Shown piece by piece: positions 8,607-20,694 of a DNA stretch of 64,000 bases (position 1 is its first letter; each line of letters begins with the position of its first letter). A program made the translations under genes and the position numbers. Below the pieces are notes generated by a model. The model was given only the letters and a program-made list of their open reading frames with translations, was not told the origin of the DNA and searched no databases. The DNA is from Prorocentrum cordatum (Eukaryota; Sar; Dinophyceae; Prorocentrales; Prorocentraceae): NCBI GenBank assembly GCA_963575745.1, contig CAUYUJ010014561.1, forward strand, positions 150,891-214,890, given 5' to 3'.

Positions 8607-9110
8607 TCGGGCTCGAGAAATGGAGCTGGAAGATGGAGTCTGGGGCTCTGGGCGTGATGTTTCGCCGGTTTTTCGCAGTGACGGATCTCAGGGTAAACAT
8701 TGCGTCGCTTGGTCGGTCGAGGAGCCTTGTGCACATAGGCTCTGGTTTCACGCATCTTGGGGTTGGCAGGGGCGTCTTTGCACCGAGCGCCGTGGCCGAC
8801 CAGGCGACGCGGTTCACATCGACATCCCAGGACCCCGGACGTCTTGATTTCGTACCCAATTGGCAATTGCTTTCGCCTACTCCTGTGCCTTCCAAAGTGC
8901 AGGTGCCACTCGCGGCGTTCCCAGGTACGGTAGAGGGAAACAAATACTGAACACTCCCGAAGCTCATTCCAAGCATGCACGCCCGCCTGAAGCGCACATT
9001 GCGTGGACAGCGCGCTTGCCCGCCGCCGCACCTCCAAGCGCCCCCGCTCGAGGGCCTTGCAAATCACGAATACAGACATACGTGGCGTTCTTTGTCCGAT
9101 GTACTTTTCT
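8607..9110. other. Intron stretch with nothing recognised
   Basis: No repeat shared with the rest of the window and no convincing coding frame were seen. Confidence 0.4.
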
Positions 9111-9363
9111 AGACCTCCTAGATGGGGTCGGAGTAGATGGGGCCGGAGGATCGCGCGGCATCGCCGATGCATCGAACATGCGGTTCGATGCGGAGGCTGA
9201 CCTGCTTCACGTCGACGTCGCCGATGCATCGCCCACATCGACGATGCATCGCCCGTGCATCGCCGATGCATCGCCGAAATATCGCCGATGCATCGGCGAT
9301 TTATCGGCGATGCGGCGCGATCCTCCGACACGATCTACTCCGACCCCATCTCGGAGGCCTCTA
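9111..9363. mobile_element. Family E fold-back element, copy 1, with CGATGCATCG palindromes
   Basis: The left end (CCTCCTAGATGGGGTCGGAG) and right end (CTCCGACCCCATCTCGGAGG) are inverted repeats. The interior is a run of GCCGATGCATCG units, each itself a near-palindrome. Copies lie at 15239-15412 and 30731-30983. Confidence 0.85.
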
Positions 9364-9894
9364 ACTTTGCTCCCGAGGCCAGCCATAATTTTTGGGCTTC
9401 CAGCTCGCATCTTCAGCGCGTAAGCGCGTCAAACAAGAAATCGGCTTGCTCCAGCTGCCCCACGGAAGTGTCTTATCACCCGCCTGCCCAGGGGGACCCA
9501 CGTAAGTTCGCCTAAACCCGCAGAGATCGACAAAGGATGTGTCCTCTTGTGTTTTATAGCGCCAGATCCCTTTCTGCGCGTGCCTGCTGCAGCCCCCCGG
9601 GTGGTTTGCTCTCGTGAGTGCGCTGGCTCTCGTGCCTTGCTGCCCTGCCCGCTTGTTGCTCCCAGCCCGCTTGGCCAGCGCACGCGCCGAAAGAAACAGA
9701 CTCCCGGCATGGATTGCTTGATAGTTCTGTTGTTCCTTTTCCGCTTCCGTTTTCCTCCCTTCCCCTCCCATCTTCTTGCTCTCTTGCGTGTTGTTCAGCT
9801 CCTCGCTGCGTAACGAGCGGAGTACCCTGCAGCGCCCCTCGCGGGGGAAGAACCGATTATATCAAAGCTACTACTTGGAATGTTGTGATGTCTG
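9364..9894. other. Intron stretch with nothing recognised
   Basis: Pyrimidine-rich towards the right. No shared repeat or coding frame was identified. Confidence 0.4.
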
Positions 9895-11815
9895 CTGCTT
9901 TTTCCCAACCATCCTGTGGTGTTGGGCCCTCGTTTTGAAGAGAAGGTGCCCCGCGTCTCCTCCTCCCGCTGCCCCCTCCCTCCGCCCTCCTCCCCCTTTC
10001 TGCCTCTGCTCTCGGCACACCCCTCAAACGTTTCGTAGTCTCATAGGGAGCTCCACCGAAGGTCCCAGTGGTTGCTCTCGCATGCGGTTCCCCCACCCAG
10101 GGCAGAGCTTCGTGGCCCCATAGGGAGCTCCACCGAAGGCCCCAGTGGTTGCCCTCGCATGCAGTTCCCCCACCCAGGGCAGCGTTTCGTGGCCCCATAG
10201 GGAGCTCCACCGAAGGCCCCAGTGGCTGCTCTCGCACGCGGTTCCCTCACCCAGGGCAGCGCTTCGTGGCCCCATAGGGGGCCCCACCGAAGGCCCCCGT
10301 GGCTGCTCTCGCATGCGGTTCCCCCACCCAGGGCAGCGCTTCGTGGCCCCATAGGGAGCTCCACCGAATGCCCCAGTGGCGCAGTTCGCATGCGGTTCCC
10401 CCACCCAGGGCAGCGCTTCGTGGCCCCATAGGGAGCTCCACCGACGGCCCCAGCGGCTGCTCTCGCATCCCAGGGCAGCGCTTCGTTGCTCCATAGTGAG
10501 CTCCACGAGCTCCACCGAAGGCCCCAGTGGTTGTTCTCGCATGCGGTTCCCCCACCCAGGGCAGCGCTTCGTGGCCCCATAGGGAGCTCCACCGAAGGCC
10601 CCAGCGGCTGCTCTCGCACGCGGTTCCCCCGCCCAGGGCAGCGCTTCGTGGCCCCATAGAGAGCTCCACCGAAGGCCCCAGTGGCTGCTCTCGCATGCGG
10701 TTCCCCCACCCAGGGCAGCGTTTCGTGGCCCCATAGGAAGCTCCACCGAACGACCCAGTGGCGCAGTTCGCATGCGGTTCCCCCGCCCAGGGCAGCGCTC
10801 CGTGGCCCCATAGGGAGCTCCACCGAAGGCTCGCCCCAGTGGCGCATTTCGCATGCGGTTCCCTCACCCAGGGCAGCGCTTCGTGGCCCGTAGGGAGCCC
10901 CACCGAAGGCCCCAGTGGCGCAGTTCGCATGCGGTTCCCCCGCCCAGGGCAGCGCTTCGTGGCCCCATATGGGAGCTCCACCGAAGGCCCCCGTGGCGCA
11001 GTTCGCATGCGGTTCCCCCACCCAGGGCAGCGTTTCGTGGCCCCATAGGGGGCTCCACCGAAGGCCCCAGCGGCTGCTCTCGCATGCGGTCCCCCCGCCC
11101 ATGGCAGCGCTTCGTGGCCCCATAGGGAGCTCCACCGAAGGCCCACGTGGCTGCTCTCGCATGCGGTTCCCCCGCCCAGGGCAGCGCTTCGTGGCCCCAT
11201 AGAGAGCTCCACCGAAGGCCCCAGTGGCGCAGTTCGCATGCGGTTCCCCCACCCAGGGCAGCGTGCCCCATAGGGAGCTCCTATGGCCCCATAGACCGAA
11301 GGCCCCAGTTGCTCTCGCATGCGGTTCGGGCAAGGCTCCACCGAAGTGGCGCAGTTCGCATGCGGTTCCCCCACCCAGGGCAGCGCTTCGTGGCCCCATA
11401 GGGAGCGAAGGCCCCCGTGGCGCTTCGCATGCGGTTCCCCCACCCAGGGCAGCGTTTCGTGGCCCCATAGGGAGCTCCACCGAAGGCCCCAGTGGCGCAG
11501 TTCGCATGCGGTTCCCCCACCCAGGCAGCAGCGAAGGCCCCCGTGGCGCAGTTCGCATGCGGTTTTTCGTGGCCCCATAGGGAGCTCCACCGAAGGCCCC
11601 AGTGGCTGCTCTCGCATGCGGTTCCCCCACCCAGGGCAGCGTTTCGTGGCCCCATAGGGAGCTCCACCGAAGGCCCGCCCCAGTGGCGCAGTTCGCATGC
11701 GGTTCCCCCACCAGGGCAGCGTTCCGTGGCCCCATAGGGAGCCCCACCGAAAGCGGCACCCACAACGCGTTACGAACAATTGCTTATGGTTGGGTCCTTC
11801 GCCAGGATATTTATC
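9895..11815 (-). mobile_element. 77-base satellite element, minus orientation (about 22 units)
   Basis: Units of about 77 bases of the type TTCGTGGCCCCATAGGGAGC...GAAGGCCCCAGTGGC...GCATGCGGTTCCCCCACCCA run from about 10030 to 11755. Some units are shortened or fused (10460-10520, 11270-11340, 11520-11570). Termini are shared with other copies: TTTTTCCCAACCATCCTGTGGTG at the left (9900) and ATGGTTGGGTCCTTCGCCAG at the right (11787). No unit contains stops on the minus strand, hence very long but meaningless frames (up to 574 codons). Confidence 0.85.
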
Positions 11816-11859
11816 TCGCGTCCTCCCCGATCCTCATCCTTGCGTCTTTCGTCCTGCAT

Positions 11860-12240
11860 GCTGGGGCCTTCGGTGGAGCTCCACATGGGGCCACGAAGCG
11901 TGTGAGGGGTGGGCCGGATCGGGTGCGGGTTCGCCATGCGGGTTTTGCCGTTGGGGTTTTCGGCGCAGTTCCATATTGGGCCAACGACGCGCGGGAGGGG
12001 TTTACCGCAATGGGTGCGGGTGCGCCAGGCGGACTTTGCCGCTGGGGCCTTCGGCACAGCTCTCCATGGGGCCACTCATGCGTAGGAGAGTCGTGCCGAC
12101 GTAGGTGCAGGGACGGGAGAAGTGAGAGGGAGCGGGAGGCGGAGGGCGGAGGAGAGGAGAGGAGACGAGAGGAAAGGAGTATAGTCGCGTGGCGCTGCTG
12201 ATGCAAAGCGAGGGCCCAGCACCGCAGGACGGCTGGGAAA
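11860..12240 (+). mobile_element. 77-90 base satellite element, plus orientation, about three units
   Basis: Units near 11860, 11945 and 12030 (GGGGCCTTCGGTGGAGCTCC, then GGGGCCACGAAGCGTGTGAG) match the 22 kb array and lie in the opposite orientation to the array on their left. The right terminus GGCCCAGCACCGCAGGACGG at about 12208 matches the other copies. Confidence 0.75.
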
Positions 12241-12244
12241 GACG

Positions 12245-12385
12245 GGTCCGACGGCGCCGACGTTCGCGCGCAAGCTGCCCGCGTGAGGCTGCGCGTCAGC
12301 GCTCCAGTCTCCAAATGTGGCGTTCCGCGCTGGCGGCCTGCGCAAGCCACCGCTTAAGGTCGTGGCGGCATCTCGCGTAAGGCCC
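12245..12385. repeat. Dispersed repeat, family I copy 1
   Basis: GCTGCCCGCGTGAGG...GCGTTCCGCGCTGGCGGCCT...GGCATCTCGCG, matched by 20930-21070. Confidence 0.7.
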
Positions 12386-13180
12386 GTGTCTTCTCGTGGC
12401 TCAGGGGAGGCTCGGGGGGCCCCCCAGAGTCAGGGGATCGCAAACATGGATCAAGGGGGCGTGGATTAGCGACGGGTCCCGTTTCCACAGGAAATCGCGG
12501 ATTCCCGCCGCCGAGCGTGGCGGCACGGGCCGCATTTCGGGGAGGGCAACTCCCCCGATGCATGGGTTTGGCGACCGCGCGCCAAATCCATGGATCGCTC
12601 ATCCATGTTTGCGCGCCCCCGACAGAGGGTGTGGTGACAACACCGCGTGGTGAGTCAGTGGAGATTCGGGGTCACCACGCGGCTGTGGGACTTGAGCCGT
12701 TGTCCGAGGATGCCTCGAGCGACTGCGGCCTTCGAGGCCCCAAGGCCGTGCGGTCACGGACCGCGCGGGGGCGATCCGTCACCAAGCGGTTTTTGTTTGC
12801 CGGGAGGTGCCAGAAGTGCCATTGGCCCGAGGTGCCCTCGGGATTTCCCGGGAGGCCTCCACGGCCCCCACAGGGCACCCCTCACGACGCCCAGGGGGCC
12901 CCAGGGGCTCCAGAATCGAGCGACTAGCTGGGGGCACCTCGGGCCAGGGGGCACCTGTGGCAACCCCTGAGCTGGGGGCCCCGAAGAGAGGAGGGTCCCG
13001 GGCTCGCCGGCCCTGGGTTTCCCAGTGCACTGTCAAGGCTGAGCGGCGCGCCCCTGCCCGCGGAGTTGCCTGCGGGGGCGCCTCGTCGGGGCGCCGGTCT
13101 TGGGGTCTGGAAGCGCCCAGGGCCAAATGGGCCATCATCTTCGGGGAGGCACGCAAGAGAAACACGACACGAGTGCTGCT
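12386..13180. repeat. Intron stretch with fold-back and dispersed fragments
   Basis: GCCCGAGGTGCCC (12827) and GGGCACCTCGGGC (12929) are inverted copies. The piece GTGGGACTTGAGCCGTTGTC (12686) recurs diverged at about 18057. A weak plus-strand open frame covers 12807-13325 but has no family features. Confidence 0.45.
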
Positions 13181-13309
13181 GGTGCTGCGTATCCTGGGAG
13201 GCGCCGAACTTCAAGGAAGGAAAGACCACCCAGACCCCGACAACTGGCGCTTACTGCGAAGCGGCCCTGGGCGTTCACGGAACAGCCCCTGCCCTGTTCG
13301 TCGAGTCTT

Positions 13310-13685
13310 TTTTGGGGCGCGCTGACGGAACGGCTTCGCTTGCCGGGTTGTTTATTGTGAGGCTGGGTTCTCTGCTCTCTAAGCCTGGGGTCCCAGGCTC
13401 GCTGGCTCCCGAGCCCTGCCGGGTTTGTCGATTCCTTCCTTTGGCGCGTTAACTGGACAGTTTCGCTTGTCGGGGTGTTTCTTATGAGGGAGCATTTTCT
13501 GCTCCCTAAGTCTAAGTCTGGGAATCCCAGGCTCGCTGTCTCCCGCGTCTCAAACGTCCCTGGGCGTTCATGAGACAGCCCTGGCCTGATCTGTTCGAAT
13601 CCTCCCTTGGGCGCGTTTACGACATGGCTTCGCTTGTCGGGGTGCTTCTCATGAGGGTGGATTTTCTGCTCTCTGCGAGGAAAGA
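13310..13685. repeat. Three-copy tandem repeat
   Basis: TTCGCTTGTCGGGGTGTTTC with flanking GGCGCGTT and TTTTCTGCTC blocks occurs at about 13314, 13441 and 13610 (spacings near 128 and 169). Confidence 0.75.
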
Positions 13686-13737
13686 GCTGTATGTAGACCT
13701 AGAATGAGGGATCAACGCATAGTAGGACGAGGTGGGG

Positions 13738-13873
13738 AGAGGAGGAGGAGGAGGAGGAGGAGGAGGAGGAGGAGGAGGAGGAGGAGGAGGAGAGAAGGAG
13801 AAAGGAGGAGGAGGAAGATGAGGCGAAAGGAGGAGAGGAGGAGGAGGAGGAGGAGGAGGAGGAGGAGGAGGAT
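13738..13873 (+). repeat. (GGA)n polypurine tract
   Basis: Almost pure GGA/GAG triplets, ending ten bases before a possible exon. Confidence 0.9.
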
Positions 13874-13883
13874 GGAGCCCCAG

Positions 13884-14046
13884 GCTCGCTGGCTCCCGCG
13901 CCTCGGCGCCCTCCGCCCTCGCCGCCCCGGGCGCCGCCGGCGCGCCCGCGGCCGCCAGCGCGGGCGGCCTCGACCCCGCGGCGACGGGCGCGGGCGCCCC
14001 GGCGGAGGCGGAGGCGCGCCGCGGGGGCCCTGAGATCCTGGCTCGA
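13884..14046 (+). CDS. Possible UBE2O-like linker exon, Ala-rich
   Basis: After GCCCCAG the frame reads LAGSRASAPSALAAPGAAGA and ends EARRGGPEILAR. Its first base completes the CG- codon left at 8105, and it ends in phase at CGA|GCAGTG, which is the left terminus of a family D element (GC donor). UBE2O proteins have an Ala-rich helix near here. Two other frames are also open, so composition and phase are the only support. Confidence 0.4.
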
Positions 14047-14282
14047 GCAGTGGCGAAGCGTCCCGGCCTGCCTATAGGCCCCCCAGAAAATGTGATGAGA
14101 GCTGTTGCCCCTGCACGACTGAGGCATATCTGGCTGAGGCTGCACTCTGCCACTGCATTGGGCTCGTGTGATAAGAACGTTGATTTCGCTACGGGAACAT
14201 TTGTGGGCACTGAGAACGTTACGTGGTAGGCCTATAGGGATGCTGGAGCGGTCGGTTCAACTGGCGACTCCATTTTTTCTAG
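14047..14282. mobile_element. Family D element, copy 1
   Basis: Left end GCAGTGGCGAAGCGTCCCGG with CCTATAGGCC, right end GTAGGCCTATAGGGATGCTG, an inverted pair. All three copies in the window start with GCAGTGGCG, so each offers a GC donor. TTTTTTCTAG at the right could be the acceptor. Confidence 0.75.
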
Positions 14283-14284
14283 CG

Positions 14285-14450
14285 GGGAGTTATCGCTGCA
14301 TTTCGGACCCCGGGATCCTCACGGATCGATGCGGCTCGAAAAATGACGCAGAAAGATCGGGTCCGGGGGTGTTGTCGTGATTGTCGCTGCGATGTTGCAT
14401 TTTTTGTTCAACGTCGGACCTCAGGAGAGGCGCAGAAGCGTTCAAGGCTC
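14285..14450. repeat. Dispersed repeat, family L copy 1
   Basis: CGATGCGGCTCGAAAAATG and TGTTGCATTTTTTGTTCAACGT recur, diverged, at 15905-16010. Confidence 0.65.
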
Positions 14451-14467
14451 GAGGATCGATATGCGGT

Positions 14468-14663
14468 GGCGAACGAACAGCACACCCATACCCCCAGGGG
14501 GGTCGGAGGAGGAGGACTGGCTATGGGGTATGGGTGCGGGTTGTCGCACCCTGGGGGAGGCCACTTTTCGAACGGGGCCCACCTTCCGACAACACGCACC
14601 CAAAGTGCCCTCCGCCCCCCCTACGGGTATGGGTGTGTGCTGTCCAATCGTCGTTCGGGGTCT
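14468..14663. mobile_element. Fold-back element, family K
   Basis: CGAACGAACAGCACACCCAT at the left is inverted at the right (ATGGGTGTGTGCTGTCCAAT then CGTTCGG), with arms of about 45 bases. Single copy in the window. Confidence 0.7.
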
Positions 14664-14841
14664 CTGGAGGTCTGGATTTCTGTTGGGGCCTCCTGCGGCG
14701 CGCGTGTCGCCACGGCTGGCTTCCGCTCGGGCTCTCTTTGCCAGGGCGCACCCCTGGTGGAGGCGCGCCGCGGGAGGCGCAGAAGCGTCAGGGGGGGACA
14801 CATTTGGGACGACCGTGGGGGGTGCTGAGGGGATAGGGTCA

Positions 14842-15225
<384 letters not shown>

Positions 15226-15238
15226 AGGGGGATACTTT

Positions 15239-15412
15239 AGGCCTCCCAGGTAGGGCCCGAGTGGATGGAGTCGGAGGATCGCGCCGCATCGCCGCTGCAT
15301 CGGCGATGCGGCTCGTTGTGGAGCCCGGTTTTCTCCACGCATCGGCGATGCATCGGCAATGCGGCGCGATCCTCCGACCCCATCGACTCGGACCTCATCT
15401 GGGAGGCCTCTC
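15239..15412. mobile_element. Family E fold-back element, copy 2
   Basis: GCCTCCCAGGTAGGGCCCGA to CATCTGGGAGGCCTC, with interior GCATCGGCGATGC units. Shorter than copies 1 and 3. Confidence 0.8.
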
Positions 15413-15559
15413 GATACTTGGATGGTTGCTAGAGACAAATGCGCCGTCTTGGGAATGCTTAAGAATGGCTCATTCCCAGACGGCGCTGGCGCGAATAGTA
15501 ACGTGATCAGTGGAAAGAGGGGGGCGGGGCTGGTCACGGACCTTATCGCTAATGGTATA

Positions 15560-15826
15560 GAAAATTAGCGCCAAGGGGATACAGGGGTACAGGTGGATGC
15601 TAAGGTGGTTTACATCTGGCATCAGCTCACGCATAAGTGGGTCACAAGGGCCCTAAGTGGCGTTGGTGGGTTCGATTATTCCGATAAGTGGGCACAGCCC
15701 GCCTAGTCTAGATCTTAAGCAACTTAAGGCTCTTGTCACCCACTCATAAGCTACGTTAGGCCATGTATAAGGTAAGTCAGTATCCACGTATATCCCCTTA
15801 GCAATCCCAGCGGTCATCCCAGTAGG
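15560..15826. mobile_element. Fold-back element, family F copy 2
   Basis: The left arm (AGCGCCAAGGGGATACAGGG, then ACATCTGGCATCAGCTC, then AAGTGGGTCACAAGGGCC) is inverted in the right arm (CTTGTCACCCACTCATAAGC to GGTCATCCCAGTAG). It shares its end and core motifs with copy 1 at 4405-4755 but is much diverged. Confidence 0.7.
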
Positions 15827-15849
15827 CTTACCCTGAGATACGGGTGGTG

Positions 15850-16530
15850 CTATGTTTTCGCAAGTGGCGTTTTCGAATAGTTCCCGGCCCGGTTGCCAAC
15901 ACAGATCGATCCGGCTCGGAAAATGTTCTGAATGATGGGTTCTCGGGGTCTGGTCGTGTTTCTTCGTGTGTTGCATTTTGTTCGCAACGTCGGATCTCAA
16001 GGCAGGGGGGCGAAGGTTCGAGGTTCGAGGTTTTCGTGTATGTTCCACCCCTCTCGGCTGTCTCCCAGCCTCTGGGTGCCTCCCAGCGGCTGCGCTTCGC
16101 CGAGGGCGCTCCAGGGGAGCCCCGATCGTCCTGCGCGACCGCCGGAGCCTCGAGCTGCGACCCGAAAGCTGGTCGACGAGGATCACTCCTATGGGTAACG
16201 TTACGGGGATAGGCTCGGAGGGGGGGGCGCTTCGACCCCCCATCGCCCACTCATCGCCGATGGGGGCCCGATGGCCCACGCGCCCAGCAGCGTGCGAATC
16301 CGGCGTCGAGGGCCTGTCGCCAATGGTGAGGGCCAACTCGCGAAGATCTGCCAAATTTCGCAAGGGTGCCCTCGCATTCGTGCCTCCCCGGTCCGTCCTT
16401 GGCCACTCTCGTGGGCCGCGCCCCGCTTCAAAAGCTTCGGGATGGCCTTCCAAGGCCCGTTGCATCCTCACCGTGCATCCTTCTGATACGGGTCGACTGT
16501 ATCGGCGATGCATTGCCGCTTCCAGGTCGA
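15850..16530. repeat. Intron stretch with family L copy 2 and a weak coding candidate
   Basis: 15860-16030 is the second family L copy (CGATCCGGCTCGGAAAATG, TTGCATTTTGTTCGCAACGT). An Ala/Ser/Pro frame at 16070-16180 (RLRFAEGAPGEPRSSCATAG) might be another linker exon, but its splice sites are unclear. Nothing recognised from 16200 to 16530. Confidence 0.4.
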
Positions 16531-16532
16531 TA

Positions 16533-16726
16533 GGGGGACGAACAATGACATAAACAGAAACACTCGGAGGTCCGCGCGGATTTCTCGGATCGGCGCTTGA
16601 CCACTCTCCCCTGGCGCGCGGAGCGCGCCAGGGGCAGCGCCAGAGGCGCCGCCAAGGGGGTTCAGCGCGGGTCCGAGAAAGCCGCGCGGACATCCGAGTT
16701 CATATGTTGTTCCGTCTTTTTGCCAG
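16533..16726. mobile_element. Family B element, copy 2
   Basis: Left arm GACATAAACAG...GTCCGCGCGGATTTCTCGGA, right arm TCCGAGAAAGCCGCGCGGAC, ending TTCCGTCTTTTTGCCAG, a good acceptor. Confidence 0.75.
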
Positions 16727-16974
16727 TGCTCGCTCCCCTACCGACCCCCCCCCCCAAGTGGGCCAGGCTCCCCGAGCGCCCCCCCCCCCGCGAGGGCGGC
16801 GCGCGCCGGGACGCACGCGGGTCTTCCGAGGGAGGCGGGCCCCGCGGAGGTCTGTGGCCGCCGTCGGGCTCCCTGAGGGGGGGGGCCCTCCCCCGGGCCC
16901 CCCCCCTGGGCCATAGAGCAGCGGCCAGGGGTGAAGATGGAGGGCTTCTTCGAAGAGTTTGGGCGACCCGTCCT

Positions 16975-17185
16975 CCTCCTCCTCCTCCTCCTCCTCCTCC
17001 TCCTCCTCCTCCTCCCAAATCTCCTCCTCCTCCCCTCCTCCTCCTCCTCCTCCTCCTCCTCCTCCTCCTCCTCCTCCCCTCCTCCTCCATCTCCTCCTCT
17101 CCCTCCCCCTCCTCCACCTCCTCCTCCTCATACATCTCCTCCTCCCCCTCCCCCTCCTCCACCTCCTTCTCCTCCTCGGGCCGCC
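16975..17185 (+). repeat. (CTC)n polypyrimidine tract
   Basis: CTC/CCT triplets with few interruptions, preceded by C-runs at 16745-16790. Confidence 0.9.
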
Positions 17186-17436
17186 TACGGCCCCGGGGGA
17201 AACCGTGCAGGTTAAGAACTGGTCCCTCGAGAAGGGGATCGACTGGAGAATTGATGTACCCCTAGAAGTGATCTGCTCGTCGAATCCATAGAGACATGCG
17301 CCGAATGCTCGCAGATCTACACATTTTCTACGCATGGCCCCACGGAAGAATCAGTTTGGGAGGAGTAGATCAACTCTGTAGTCGATCCCCTACTCGAGTC
17401 CTGGAGGAAGGCCGCTGGGTCATGGAGGGTCCCCGC

Positions 17437-17570
17437 CGTGTCGCAGAGCTCGAAGACCAGAAACCAATATCAGCGGTAACTGTTGGAGGTCCGTCCTGGA
17501 GGTTCTCGCCGTGTCGCAGTATTCGGAGAACAGAAAGCAACATCAGCGTTGGTTTTTGGGTGTCCGCGCG
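17437..17570 (+). repeat. Two-copy tandem repeat, 72 bases
   Basis: CCGTGTCGCAGAGCTCGAAG at 17437 recurs as CCGTGTCGCAGTATTCGGAG at 17509, and similarity continues through AGAAA...CAGCG. Confidence 0.7.
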
Positions 17571-17805
17571 GGTTTCTCTTGGGTTGGCACCAGGCCTTCC
17601 TGGCGCGCTCCGCGCAGAAGTCTTCGTGCCCTCTGGGAAGTTTGTTTGTGTCTCCGGGGAAGGCTTAGACAACCTTTCAGAAGGCCAGGGAACCCGCCTA
17701 TCCCCCGGGGAACGCCGCCTGGAAAGTCAATATGAATGTAGATCCTCTTGCTCTGAAAGCAGCGCGGTGACCACATCGTTGGGTGAGTCGGTGGGGAGTC
17801 ATCAA

Positions 17806-18036
17806 GCAGTGGCGAAGCGTCTTGGTTTGTCTATAGGCCCACCGAAAAATGTTCGAAGAGCCTTCTGTGGTCTGCACGACATGTTCGTATAACCTTTCTG
17901 GCTGGGGCTGCCTTGTTTTAACACCTCGGGCTTATGCTCTGAGAACATGGTTGTTGTTCTTAGAGCATTTTGGGGTTCCAAGAACATTTTGTAGTAGGCC
18001 TACAGGAATGCCGGGACGGTCGGCCCCTGCTCAAGA
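17806..18036. mobile_element. Family D element, copy 2
   Basis: Left end GCAGTGGCGAAGCGTCTTGG with CTATAGGCCCACC, right end GTAGGCCTACAGGAATGCCG. The interior has repeated AGAACAT units. CCCCTGCTCAAG at the right end is a possible acceptor. Confidence 0.8.
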
Positions 18037-18342
18037 GTCGGGGTGGCCGCACGAGCGTGGGACTCGGGTCGCTCTCCGAGGACGTGTCTCGGGATGCCGT
18101 GGCCCCCAGAGTCCCCCCAACAGAAGCCGTGCGGTGGCGGGCCCCGTGCGGTGAGGCCCTCCTGGGGACGGCGAGGCCACCGCACGGCGAGGCCACCGCA
18201 CCCTCTGGGGCCTTCGGCCGGTGGCGGCTCGAGGTAGACCCGGGCCTGCGGCCTCGTCGCAGGGGACGGCTCGGGGTGGGGAGCTGGCCTCGTGGTCTGA
18301 AGGGGCTGGGCGCCCTGCGGGCCCCCAAACGGAATACCTGAA
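18037..18342. other. GC-rich segment between two family D elements
   Basis: Bounded by a possible acceptor and a possible GC donor, so it could be an exon (frame QGTARGGELASWSEGAGRPA), but it contains a dispersed repeat shared with 12686 and the frame is not convincing. Confidence 0.3.
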
Positions 18343-18580
18343 GCAGTGGCGCAGCGTTCCGGCTCGCCTAGATAGTCCCACCAAGCAGTGCTCGATGAAC
18401 TTGTTGTGGCTTCCACGAACAACGTTCTTCGAACGTTCCTGGCGGAGCCGGTCCTGTTTTAACACATCGGGCTCCTGTTCTAAGAACATTGTTTTGGTTT
18501 TTAGAACATTTTTGGGTTCGAAGTACATTTCGTGGTAGGACTATAGGAATGCTGGGACGGTCTTTCCCCGCTCAAATACC
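18343..18580. mobile_element. Family D element, copy 3
   Basis: Left end GCAGTGGCGCAGCGTTCCGG, right end TGGTAGGACTATAGGAATGC, with AGAACATT units inside. Confidence 0.8.
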
Positions 18581-19810
18581 AGGACATCGGATCTCTGGGA
18601 CTGGGGAGCGGCCCCCCACCGCGCCGCGACGTGAAGGGTCGATGTGTGCGCAGCGGTGCTGTATCTCTGGCCTCCAGGAGGCTTCTCCTCACCACGGCGG
18701 GATCCGCGGCGAAAGTCCTGCCAGGTCGCACACCAGGAGGTCGGGGAGTCGACTTTCGGAGCCCGGGCCCTCGCGTCGTGAAAGAGAGTCGCGACGGACA
18801 GTTTGTGGCTGTCTCCGGCTACCAGGGCCTCTGCCGGGGCCGTCGACAAACTAGTCCTGATGAAAGCCCGCCCCGAGGAAGGGGTCCAGACTTCTTCTGC
18901 GGGGATCCGTGTTGTGAAACACTCACGACGTCGTTTGTTCTAAGGGACAGAGAGCGGTGTCAGGTACGTCATGGTTCCCGTTGTCGGGTTTGTCCCAGGG
19001 TAGCTCGAAAGTACCCCCACGGCAGCCCATGGGGGTGATAGGTTCTTCGCCGAGGGGGGCTTGGAGGACTCTGGATCAATGTATTCAGTAATGTGTAGAA
19101 TTGTTCTGGGGCAGCCGAGAGGCTTCTCGTCGCCACATCTGAATCCCCTTCAAGTTCTCATGGTTAGAGTGCACCCTGGGACGAGTCTGGGGGACGATGC
19201 TAGCTCCTAAGACCCAGACCTCCGGGGTATTGCTTGTTTCTCTAGCTTGGCGTTGGTTCTTCCATTTCGGCCTCTGGGCGCCGCATTCGCGCCTCGGTTT
19301 TATCAGAAGTAGCCCCGAGCAGAAAACCTGTTCCTGGGGGGAAGGCCGAGAATTCTGTCGGCGGGTTGAGAAGATCCAGCGGAGGTCTAGGGAAAGAGCG
19401 GTTGCTGGGATTGGGGGCTTGGCGGACCCAGAGCCCTAGGATCAAGGATCGAATGTCCGAGTTCATTGTGCGCGCGTTCCCCTTCAAAAGCTGCTCGAGG
19501 ATTCTCGTCGCCACGGCTGGATTCCATTCGAAATGTTACTCGGAACGCGTCCTGCGCCAGGTCTGGGGGCGACTTTAACACACCAGGAGACAGACATCCG
19601 ACGGCTAGAAAAAGTCGGGGCGGCGAGTTCGTCGCATTGCTGGGCCCCCCCGGGGCCCCGCTTCGCGAGACACGCAAGCCGCCCGATGTCCGGGGACGCG
19701 CCTGTCTGGCGCACCCCTCGGCGTTGAGGTGGGAGGGCGGGGGGGGGGGCTACGACGTCTCAGGCACGCACGAGGTAGGCTCTCGGTGTCTTCTCTCTCT
19801 GGGCGCAGTG
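18581..19810. other. Intron stretch with no recognised gene
   Basis: Only a short motif TCGTCGCCACGG, also at 6206, recurs (19508). No coherent frame was found. Confidence 0.4.
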
Positions 19811-19814
19811 CTCA

Positions 19815-19942
19815 TCCTCCTCCTCATCCTACTTCCTCCTACTTCCTCCTCCTCCTACTTCCTCCTCCTCCTCCTCCTCCTCTTCCTGCTACTTCCTCCT
19901 ACTTCCTCCTCCTCCTCATCCTACTTCCTCCTCCTCCTCCCA
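19815..19942 (+). repeat. (CTC)n and CTACTTC repeats
   Basis: CTC triplets with CCTACTT units. Confidence 0.85.
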
Positions 19943-20164
19943 GGCCGCGGGGGTCTGAGGACACCCTCCCCCTGTCGCTGCAGGGGCCCCGCCCTCCCCA
20001 CCCCGGCTCCAGCCCCCTCTCGGCGGGATCCGCGCCCGCCCGCGCAGGAGGGGTCCGGAGAGCAGGCGCCGCGCGCGCCGGAGCCCTGGCATCGCTCGGG
20101 AGTGTGTGCGCTCTTTTTCTCGGCGAGGGGCATCGCGGAGCAGATTGGAGCATCTTACGAGAAA

Positions 20165-20447
<283 letters not shown>

Positions 20448-20694
20448 GAAAACGCACGAAGTCGCAAAGCGCACGGGGAATGGACGGCCGAGCGGTGGCG
20501 AGAAGCGGGGGCGCCTCTTTCGGGCGAGCTCTGCGCAGGGCCAGGGCGAGGACGGCCGTGCGCCCTCTCGCGCGCGGCCCCGCCACCGAGGGCCTGGCGC
20601 GCCGCGCCAAGGCGGGAGCGCCACCCTCGGGCCACGTCGGCGCGGCGCCGCGCTGGGCTCCAAACCCCCAGCGGCATCCTTCCTTCGAACCCCT
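20448..20694. other. GC-rich stretch, coding status unclear
   Basis: Frame LARGPATEGLARRAKAGAPP is open and basic but has no identified splice partners. Confidence 0.25.

Noticed and set aside
9895-11755. CRISPR-like array of regular units
   Set aside because: Units are contiguous and homologous throughout, with no unique spacers; context is eukaryotic.
10041-11765. Open frames of 574 and 510 codons on the minus strand
   Set aside because: They run through 77-base satellite units in shifting frames (77 is not a multiple of three) and exist only because the unit has no stops; no protein character.
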